Below, in pieces: positions 58,006-64,000 of a stretch of DNA of 64,000 nt. The DNA is from CBDFMG01 sp965221205 [NCBI: bacterium] (GTDB lineage: Bacteria > SM23-31). The notes under the pieces were generated by a model. The model worked only from the letters and a program-made list of their open reading frames with translations, made no database searches and was not told the DNA's origin. The DNA lies in contig OZ244870.1 of NCBI GenBank assembly GCA_965221205.1, positions 372,001 to 436,000 of the forward strand, given 5' to 3'. The translations under genes were made by a program, and so were the position numbers. Numbering within the stretch: position 1 is the stretch's first letter; each line of letters starts with the position of its first letter.

Positions 58006-58404
58006 CATTGCCTTCTTTGCTTCTGCTTCGACGGCTAGTAATGATCTGTCCCTTAAATATTGCCTGAATACCCAAGCCGCTCCCTGCCTAACCATTTCCC
58101 TGCTCACATCCAACTCACCTACATACTTTTCATACCTGTCTATATCTTGTACCTTGACAATTACTTCCTTCCCAAAAACCAGATCAGATAAAACCTCCTT
58201 TGCTTTCGTACCATAAGGTTGTCCTCTCTCTGGAGTATCAATCTCTGCCAGCCTAATTTTGTACTGATTATTGTCCATTAATATTGTTAGGGTATCACCG
58301 TCTGCAATGGCGACAACTTTTCCTTGAATAACATCAGGAATAATTGGCTGGCTAGATGAGAGTACAGATCATGCTGATAGCAAAAAGATCAGAAACCATT
58401 TCAT
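57955..58404 (-). pseudogene. Staphylococcal-nuclease-like (thermonuclease) protein with TGA in the signal peptide
   Basis: From ATG 58404 the frame reads MKWFLIFLLSA, TGA (58369-58371), SVLSSSQPIIPDVIQGKVV, then the SNase core AIADGDTLTIL, IRLAEIDTPERGQPYG, and DRYEKYVGELDV. The core has the catalytic Asp, Arg and Glu positions of the SNase fold. The TGA lies inside the secretion signal. The next ATG (58278) would omit the DGDT segment needed for catalysis, so no active product is expected. Otherwise it would be a secreted, calcium-dependent nuclease of normal size. Confidence 0.72.
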
Positions 58405-58456
58405 ATGATGTTGTATTATGTGCATATAAGAAGCTTAGTATATTATCGGACTAGAT

Positions 58457-58481
58457 AAAAAAACGCCCTCCGGAGAGGGTG
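58457..58481 (-). terminator. Minus-strand Rho-independent terminator
   Basis: CGCCCTC/GAGGGTG stem (58464-58481, loop CGGA) followed on the minus strand by seven T. It would terminate transcription coming from the degenerate gene at 58508-58751, ahead of the nuclease gene. Confidence 0.75.
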
Positions 58482-58507
58482 CTGCCATGCCGAATTAGGT
58501 ATTAATT

Positions 58508-58751
58508 TTAGTCATACCATATTCGAGTATTAACAGACAAAGAATAACGGCATCGTGGAAGATGGTGTTCGAAGTCACGGAAAATGTAGAAAAATTGCGC
58601 CCTAATGATCCCGTAAAATACGATTTCGCGCTGAGCCGTCTTGGAATACTCGATTAGTGTGAACATTCCTACAAAAAAGTTCTTTGTGAGCAGTGTCAAC
58701 TGCTGAAATTATGCCGGCTTGTTCTTCAGGCAGAATGAATAATTTCATCAT
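58508..58751 (-). pseudogene. Degenerate fragment, possibly phospholipase D-like N-terminus
   Basis: Starting at ATG 58751 the sequence reads MMKLFILPEEQAGIISAVDT and AHKELF. A run of six T then shifts the frame, and it continues as VGMFTLIEYSKTAQREIVFY to a stop at 58508. The pattern of an A-I-D-x-A-x-x-x-L-x-V-x-M-F-T segment resembles the first strand-helix of phospholipase D-type nucleases, but no HKD motif is present. Only a remnant remains. Confidence 0.3.
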
Positions 58752-58765
58752 CTCTTCGGTATATT

Positions 58766-58806
58766 AAAAAAAGATTAGTTTTTCTCGTAAAAACTAATCT
58801 TTTTTT
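58766..58806. terminator. Strong bidirectional terminator hairpin
   Basis: An 18-base arm (seven A, GATTAG, five T) pairs perfectly with its complement across the loop CTCGT, ending in seven T on either strand. It isolates lptD from the decayed region upstream and would work in both directions. Confidence 0.85.
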
Positions 58807-58933
58807 GATAATTTTCGTATAAAAGATGTATTTTAAACGCTTAAATTGTTTACAAATTTGATTTAATGCATTGTGAATTTATAATCTCTTTAAGCTCAAA
58901 AGGAATTTTTGTAGAGGCTCTCAATAATTTGAA

Positions 58934-58988
58934 ATGTCATTTCGTTTGAAGCCACGGTGAAAACCGAGACTAAGCAGAAAACTTCTTA
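58934..58988. repeat. Dispersed intergenic repeat, degenerate copy
   Basis: TGTCATTTCGTTTGAAGCCACGG ... GACTAAGCAGAAAACTTCTTAG resembles the repeat at 15857-15915 in both halves but is diverged. It lies upstream of lptD. The rest of the 58807-59061 interval is AT-rich and shows nothing else. Confidence 0.4.
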
Positions 58989-59061
58989 GCTGAAACGTAG
59001 GAATACATTATCGAGCAATTTTTATGAATCAAATAATATAAACTTCTTTGAAACAAAAATT

Positions 59062-61791
59062 GTGCGAGACCTCTTTCTGAAAACACTCTTAATTCCTCTT
59101 ATCCTGATCATCGGAATCGGTTTCTCTGATTCGTGCTCCGCTCAGCAGCAGGGGATACATACCGGTGTCGATACGCTCTCTAACGACTCCCTTAATACTC
59201 TGGTCGATGTCGATTCACTTGAAAACAGTGAAAGTTTTTCACCAATTTCCTATGATGCAGACAGCTCAAGAATTAACGGAAGAACAGTGGTGTTTTACGG
59301 TACTAACAATAAACCAGCAAGAATCGATTATCAGAGCATGACACTCGAGGCGTCAAAAATAACCCTCTACCTCAATGGTGATTCCCTAGTGGCGGAAGGA
59401 AAAACAGTCGCTGCAAATCCAGACAGTTTCCCCGGCGGCACACGAGTTATCGGGAGGCCTGTTTTGGACCAGGCAGGTCAGCAGCCAATGACAGGACTCA
59501 GAATGGTGTATGATCTCAATACACAGAGAGCACGTGTTCATGAAGGCAGAACACAATTCGAAGGCGGATTTTACTACGGTGAAAATATTGTCAGACTTAG
59601 TCCTGAATTTCTCCAGATAAGTGATGGGTATTATACTTCCTGTGACAAAGAAGGCCCCCATTTTCATTTCAAAAGTTCCAGAATGAAGCTCAAAATTAAG
59701 GACAAAGTCGTTGCGCGCCCGGTCATTTTCTACATTCAGGATGTTCCCTTATTTCTTTTGCCGTTTGGCGTTTTTCCTATCACCGGTGGGCGGAGTTCAG
59801 GATTTATCATGCCCACATATGGGGAAAGCCGGAGGGAAGGCCGTCACTTGAGGGGATTTGGATACTACTATGCACCGAACGACTATATCGACGGAAAATT
59901 GCTGCTTGATTTTTTTGAGAAACAGGGCCTTTTTCTCAGAGGCGATATGCGATACTCCGTCCGCTATAAAATGTCGGGCAATATCTCGGGGTCTGTTTCA
60001 AGAGGAACTTCACAAGCTCTTGATTTTTTAGGAAGGCCTGCCGGTGGATCAAAAACCGAAGAGCGAAGCTGGGATGTCCGTATCAATCACCGGCAAATAA
60101 TCAGCCCGACAATGAATCTCAGCGTGTCGGGCCGGTTTATGAGCAGTGAAAGTTTTAATAAACAATTCTCTTTTGACAGAGATATTCGGACCCAGAGTAG
60201 AATTCAATCGACTGCAAGGTTATCAAAACAGTGGGAAGAGTCTAAAAACAGTATGAGTATATCGTTATCCCGGACTCAGGATCTGGAGTCGGGGGCTATC
60301 AACGAAACACTGCCATCAATCAGTTTTAACAGGAGCACGCCGACCTACCTGTTCAGAGATGATGAAGACAATTTTGGAACGGGTGCGCAGAAGAAACGGT
60401 TTTATACGGATCTGAATTTCAGATATGATGCAAAGCTGGAAAACAGACTGTCAAAATTTATTGAAGGCTCCTTTACTGATACACTTATCACGATACCAGA
60501 CGATCAAGAACTTCCGCCTGATACTACAGAGATTCAGCGAAACACTTTCGGGAGAGAAAGACGGTCAGGTGTTCAACATAAACTCAGTATCAACATGCCG
60601 ACACGTATTTTACAACATTTTACGGTCGGTTTGTCGGCAAGTTACCGGGAAGATTGGATGAATGAAGCAGTTGTCAAGCAGTTGGGTGAAGATAATAAGG
60701 TCGTTTCCGAAATAGAAAACGGATTTTTTGCACGGAGAACAGGCAGCCTATCTGTCTCAGCTAATACAAAGCTTTTCGGAATGTTCAACATGAATGTCGG
60801 AAGGCTCAAAACTATCAGGCATGTCATGACTCCGTCAGTAAGCCTGACATATAGGCCCGATTTTTCTAATGAGATATTTGGCTATTATGATACTTATACA
60901 GATTCTCTCGGAGAGGAAATAGAGTACGATAGGTTTGCTGGATCACTTTTTGGCGCTACGAGTAAAAACAGATCTTTGTCAATGGGAATTAGTCTTCAGA
61001 ACCTTATTCAGGCACGAACAGTCAAAGACAGCGTCGAGTCGAAATTTGATTTCTTGAAAATGAGCTCAAGCACATCATACAATTTAGCCGCTCCGGACAG
61101 CACAAAACGTTTGTCAAACCTGAACTCAACCGTCCGGCTGCCGTCGTTAGGGAATTTGAACTTTAGTACGACACACAGTTTTTATGATGTCGATTCCACA
61201 GGCAGGGAAACAATTCAGTCGCTGTTCAATTCGAACGCCGGGATCGGAAAACTGGCTTTTTTACGGTTGACTCGAATTTCGACTTCCACGTCATTTGAAT
61301 TCAGTGGAGGTGAGGGAGACAGTGATTCCGGGCAGGACCAGACAGTATCATCTGATGCCTTCGAAGAAGAAGAAGTTATTACCCAGGCTGCACAGATTGA
61401 CCAGCAGGATCGTTTTGAGACTACACGTGATTTGACGGATCAAGCTATCCCATGGAAACTTAGCGGAGGGTTGACCATGGCGATTAACCGGAATAATCCA
61501 ACACGAGTAACTAAAACGCTTTCATCACGAGCAAAGCTTGAAGTACAGGCTACCGAAAATTGGCGGGTTGGTTATGCAGGACAATTCAATATTCTTAAGA
61601 AGAAAATATCATATCAGGATATTTCGGTCCGCCGAGACTTACACTGCTGGGAGTTTAATTTTAGCTGGACACCACCGGGGTCGTTCCGCTCAGGATTCTG
61701 GCTCGAAATCAGAGTCAAGGAACCAAAACTGCGCGACCTGAAAGTCGAGACAAAAGACTATGGCGGAAGTGCACTCGGCAGTCTGCGATAA
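59062..61791 (+). CDS. lptD: LPS-assembly outer-membrane protein LptD
   Basis: Translocates LPS to the outer leaflet of the outer membrane. The 909-residue protein begins at GTG 59062 with a signal peptide (LLIPLILIIGIGFSDSCSAQ). It has an N-terminal OstA/LptA-like jellyroll (YQSMTLEASKITLYLNGDSL, GTRVIGRPVLDQ) and YYTSCDKEGPHFHFKSSRMK near residue 195. It then has the conserved PVIFYIQDVPLFLLPFGVFP and GRSSGFIMPTYGES at about 225-255, followed by a large beta-barrel with long acidic loops. It is intact over 2.7 kb. With gmhA it shows the cell makes LPS. Confidence 0.92.
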   Translation: MRDLFLKTLLIPLILIIGIGFSDSCSAQQQGIHTGVDTLSNDSLNTLVDVDSLENSESFSPISYDADSSRINGRTVVFYGTNNKPARIDYQSMTLEASKITLYLNGDSLVAEGKTVAANPDSFPGGTRVIGRPVLDQAGQQPMTGLRMVYDLNTQRARVHEGRTQFEGGFYYGENIVRLSPEFLQISDGYYTSCDKEGPHFHFKSSRMKLKIKDKVVARPVIFYIQDVPLFLLPFGVFPITGGRSSGFIMPTYGESRREGRHLRGFGYYYAPNDYIDGKLLLDFFEKQGLFLRGDMRYSVRYKMSGNISGSVSRGTSQALDFLGRPAGGSKTEERSWDVRINHRQIISPTMNLSVSGRFMSSESFNKQFSFDRDIRTQSRIQSTARLSKQWEESKNSMSISLSRTQDLESGAINETLPSISFNRSTPTYLFRDDEDNFGTGAQKKRFYTDLNFRYDAKLENRLSKFIEGSFTDTLITIPDDQELPPDTTEIQRNTFGRERRSGVQHKLSINMPTRILQHFTVGLSASYREDWMNEAVVKQLGEDNKVVSEIENGFFARRTGSLSVSANTKLFGMFNMNVGRLKTIRHVMTPSVSLTYRPDFSNEIFGYYDTYTDSLGEEIEYDRFAGSLFGATSKNRSLSMGISLQNLIQARTVKDSVESKFDFLKMSSSTSYNLAAPDSTKRLSNLNSTVRLPSLGNLNFSTTHSFYDVDSTGRETIQSLFNSNAGIGKLAFLRLTRISTSTSFEFSGGEGDSDSGQDQTVSSDAFEEEEVITQAAQIDQQDRFETTRDLTDQAIPWKLSGGLTMAINRNNPTRVTKTLSSRAKLEVQATENWRVGYAGQFNILKKKISYQDISVRRDLHCWEFNFSWTPPGSFRSGFWLEIRVKEPKLRDLKVETKDYGGSALGSLR

Positions 61792-61858
61792 GTTTGTGTG
61801 AAATACTATCTTATCTGCATTCTATCACTGATTGATCGGTTTAACGACAATCTGATCA

Positions 61859-62101
61859 TCACCATTTAATCTGATGCGGTTCAGGATTGTAAAGCACATT
61901 TTTTTCTTTAATTACCGGAGATTTATACTCTTTCGCAAAACTCACCTGTTCCCGGTCTTTCCACTTGAACACTTTACTGTACGACACTGTCTGTGCATAG
62001 TCCTCACTAAGATCGGAAACGTCGTCGGACTTTCCTTCATCAGTATCCACCGTCTCAAACATCTTATTAATTTCTTCTTCGGATAAAAATTCCGCTGCCA
62101 T
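61859..62101 (-). CDS. Small acidic protein with FliM/FliN-like N-terminal segment
   Basis: 80 residues from ATG 62101, chosen because GGAGGG ends six bases upstream; ATG 62107 is too close to that site, and the longer open frame to 62179 has no ribosome-binding site. The N-terminus AAEFLSEEEINKMFETVD resembles the LSQEEIDxLL segment that opens FliM and FliN motor-switch proteins. An acidic stretch (DTDEGKSDDVSDLSEDY) and a basic/aromatic end (KVFKWKDREQVSFAKEYK) follow. No switch-protein core domain follows. It may be an unrelated small protein with a similar helix, or a shortened relic of a flagellar gene. Confidence 0.5.
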   Translation of the reverse strand: MAAEFLSEEEINKMFETVDTDEGKSDDVSDLSEDYAQTVSYSKVFKWKDREQVSFAKEYKSPVIKEKNVLYNPEPHQIKW

Positions 62102-62329
62102 AACCATCCCTCCTATCTGATATAGATATCGGCATTTTCCGATTTTGACTAAAATGTAGAGGAAGAAAATATTGTACAATGTGATGTAGATTACAGTGGC
62201 AGAAAATTCGAGGAAATTTTCGGAGAATTATGATCCGGTTTTAATGTGTATGTTAATACTAAAGAAGTGAAAAGCTGCGAGCATATTTACAGATACTTAA
62301 AAGAAACAAAAATAGTATGATATTGAAAA

Positions 62330-63616
62330 TTAATTGGTTTTACGTTCTTTTTTTTTTGCAGCTGGAAAGAGAATGTTGTTAAGGATCAGCCGGTATCCCG
62401 GTGAATTTTTGTGAAGCGACAACTGCGTAGGCGGGTCGCCGATATAATGGGTATAATCCTCCGGATCGTGCCCGCCGTAAAACGTAAAAGTCCCCTGTCC
62501 AAAATTTCCGTGGATATATTTAACAAGCGATGATTCTTCAACTTCACCCATGATGACAACTGATTTTTTTATCACATCACGATTGAATCCGGTCGTCTGC
62601 CCCATAAAACCTTTGATAACACCAACGTGGTTTTGAGTCAGCATTGTCGGGATTGGATCGTATTTTGCCGAAAACTCAAACAGCGTAAAATAATCTGTCT
62701 GTTCATTGCGGGGAAGTGTGCCCGTATTGCTCGGGGGAAAGTCGATATCGGAATATTCATATTCCATCGGATTCATGATGAGTGAAAAGTTTCGAAAAGC
62801 AAATGTTTTGGAAAAATCGAGCTTTTCCTGACTATCACCGTCAGGAGGGTCTCCGTCATAGACAGAGCTTACGATATCGACTCCTTCGGAAGAAAGCGCA
62901 ATATCGTAGCTATCACAGGCCGAACACATGGCGAACATAAATCCACCTTTAGAGACGTAGTCGCGAATCCATCCTGCGATTGCCCGCTTCTCCTCGGATA
63001 CTTTTCTAAAACCGAGTTTGTTTGCAACTGTTTTAGACATGAGTTGGTCTTCAATATACCACTGTGTTCCGCCGTAGTTCGAATAAAATTTACCATATTG
63101 TCCTGTGAAATCTTCGTGGTGGAGATGAAGCCAGTCATAATCTTCAAGTCTGCCGGCGAAGACCTCTTCATCCCATAAAAGCGTGTAGGAAACCTCTGCA
63201 TAATTGAGGGCGAGCATTACTGCATCGTCCCAGGGAAGTTTATTCGGAGGGGCATAGATAGCAATATTGGGCGCCTTCTCGAGCTTTGCGATATCCATAT
63301 TGTCTTCGTCAATCTCGCTCCTGATTGCAAGGACTTCGTGTTCTCTGATGATCTGATACGTTACACCGCGAATGCGCAGTTCCTGCTCAAGTTTGTCGAA
63401 ATGGTTTACCAGAAAAGAGCCACCGCGGTAATTGAGGAGCCAATCGATAGAAATGTCTTTCTGAAGAGTCCAGAAGGCTGCTCCATATGCTTTGAGATGG
63501 TCATTCTGGGCAATATCCATCGGAATAAGAATGTATTGCGCAAATGATGGCGATATCCCTGTGCAGGAAAAAATAAGCAGCAGGAGAATGATTGTAGCGA
63601 TAGATTTCATAATCAT
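62330..63616 (-). CDS. Exported protein of the family often labelled 'asparagine synthetase B'
   Basis: About 428 residues from ATG 63616 or 63610, with a signal peptide (SIATIILLLLIFSCTGISPSFAQ). The mature part (YILIPMDIAQNDHLKAYGAA, YAPPNKLPWDDAVMLALNYA, FMFAMCSACDSYDIALSS, TFTFYGGHDPEDYTHYIGDP) matches a Bacteroidota-type exported family that databases commonly call asparagine synthetase B. No amidotransferase Cys2 or synthetase ATP motif is present, so that name is misleading. A glutamine-amidotransferase-like Rossmann domain of the DUF4159 kind is suggested by the MCSACDS segment. The TPR gene upstream is on the same strand. Confidence 0.6.
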   Translation of the reverse strand: MIMKSIATIILLLLIFSCTGISPSFAQYILIPMDIAQNDHLKAYGAAFWTLQKDISIDWLLNYRGGSFLVNHFDKLEQELRIRGVTYQIIREHEVLAIRSEIDEDNMDIAKLEKAPNIAIYAPPNKLPWDDAVMLALNYAEVSYTLLWDEEVFAGRLEDYDWLHLHHEDFTGQYGKFYSNYGGTQWYIEDQLMSKTVANKLGFRKVSEEKRAIAGWIRDYVSKGGFMFAMCSACDSYDIALSSEGVDIVSSVYDGDPPDGDSQEKLDFSKTFAFRNFSLIMNPMEYEYSDIDFPPSNTGTLPRNEQTDYFTLFEFSAKYDPIPTMLTQNHVGVIKGFMGQTTGFNRDVIKKSVVIMGEVEESSLVKYIHGNFGQGTFTFYGGHDPEDYTHYIGDPPTQLSLHKNSPGYRLILNNILFPAAKKKERKTN

Positions 63617-63647
63617 AGGTGTTTTTAAGTTAAAAGTTGTTTGAGAG

Positions 63648-64000
63648 TTACTGGTCACGCAGATTGCGGATATGTTTCCGGACGGAATCAAGATAAATAG
63701 AGTTAGTATACCTTAGCAAAAATGACTCATACTCAGACAGTGCCAGAATCGGCTGTTCAAGCCGGGTACTATAAAGTTCTGCAATCGATATCGACACCCG
63801 TTCACTGAGAGGGCTGTCAGGGAACAGATTTTGAAATTCATGAAGTGTATTAAGAGATTCATCATACCGTCCCATCGATCTCTGAATTTCCGCAATTTTA
63901 TATACCGAATCGTCAGCAATTGCAAACGAGGATGATTCCGAGATAATCTCTTGAAGTAGCAACTCCGCTTCTGAAAATTTTCGCTGTTTCAATAAAAATT
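63648..64000 (-). CDS. Tetratricopeptide-repeat protein, C-terminal part
   Basis: The frame is open to the window edge, so only the last 117 residues or so are seen. TPR-type helix pairs are clear: KFSEAELLLQEIISESSSFA, DDSVYKIAEIQRSMGRYDES, SERVSISIAELYSTRLEQPI. The spacing suits YbgF/BamD-like periplasmic repeats. The next gene follows after 31 bases on the same strand, and the two may form one operon. Function is not known. Confidence 0.7.
   Translation of the reverse strand, partial: FLLKQRKFSEAELLLQEIISESSSFAIADDSVYKIAEIQRSMGRYDESLNTLHEFQNLFPDSPLSERVSISIAELYSTRLEQPILALSEYESFLLRYTNSIYLDSVRKHIRNLRDQ

Noticed and set aside
58369-58371. TGA in the SNase gene as another selenocysteine codon
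   Set aside because: It lies in a signal peptide, where no Cys or Sec is conserved, and no good hairpin follows; a nonsense change is simpler.
62330-63616. True asparagine synthetase B
   Set aside because: No N-terminal Cys2 glutaminase or synthetase ATP motif, and it has a signal peptide; the common database label is misleading.
1-64000. tRNA, rRNA or CRISPR loci
   Set aside because: No cloverleaf with a GTTCRANNC arm, no rRNA signature and no regularly spaced direct repeats were found on reading the intergenic regions.

Overview
The window reads as chromosomal DNA of a diderm bacterium in or near the Fibrobacterota-Chlorobiota-Bacteroidota (FCB) superphylum, possibly one of its uncultured lineages such as Marinimicrobia or KSB1. 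The signs are an LptD outer-membrane LPS translocon, two PorV/PorQ-like barrels, a GWxTD-type exported protein, an exported beta-propeller with a FlgD-Ig-like tail, a bacterial heptaprenyl/geranylgeranylglyceryl phosphate synthase, and a LysW-carried lysine pathway. Base composition is moderately AT-rich throughout, except for one clearly GC-richer block at about 40.57-43.2 kb. The lineage is an inference; no rRNA gene is present.

Layout. 0-1.2 kb: C-terminal part of an OPT oligopeptide transporter. 1.3-4.4 kb: a single-chain restriction-modification enzyme split by one nonsense codon. 4.5-9.4 kb (minus strand): a serine-pathway cluster with a DUF1015 protein, a class V aminotransferase, a frameshifted second serA and an intact serA. 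9.6-15.0 kb: the LysW lysine operon lysW-hcs-lysX-lysY(deleted)-class II amidotransferase-lysZ-lysJ. Next come a TSUP transporter and selD, whose catalytic position is a TGA codon (selenocysteine). 17-25 kb: GWxTD protein, recX, alaS, pcrB, gmhA and an inositol-phosphatase-family gene. 25-31.7 kb: a ruined DnaQ exonuclease, a DUF5679 protein, outer-membrane/exported proteins and a rhomboid protease. 31.8-33.3 kb: decayed genes, including a galT tail. 33.4-40.2 kb: an MFS exporter, mraY, a HEAT protein, murG, a D-cysteine desulfhydrase-like enzyme and a wrecked fapA. 40.57-43.2 kb: a GC-rich relic of plasmid DNA with RepA, a DUF4145 protein and a possible relaxase tail. 43.6-49 kb: an M48 protease, a second selenoprotein (peroxiredoxin), a RecQ lacking its first motor lobe, and a wrecked fliD. 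49-53.5 kb: phosphate (DUF47 + PiT) and magnesium (MgtE) transport and a broken ppx/gppA. 53.5-58.8 kb: a decayed kinase, a nitroreductase and a second, frameshifted restriction-modification pair with debris. 59-64 kb: lptD, a small protein with a FliM/FliN-like N-terminus, an exported protein usually auto-labelled asparagine synthetase B, and a TPR protein running off the edge.

Two themes stand out. First, the cell appears to use selenocysteine: SelD and a peroxiredoxin both carry TGA exactly where the catalytic Cys belongs, each followed by a hairpin. Second, roughly a third of the recognisable genes are broken by frameshifts, nonsense codons or large internal deletions. Long housekeeping genes (alaS, lptD, murG, mraY, mgtE, pit) are clean. 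That contrast argues for real decay of dispensable functions (flagella, restriction, galactose, duplicated serA), although many indels lie in short homopolymers and sequencing error cannot be excluded for individual sites.
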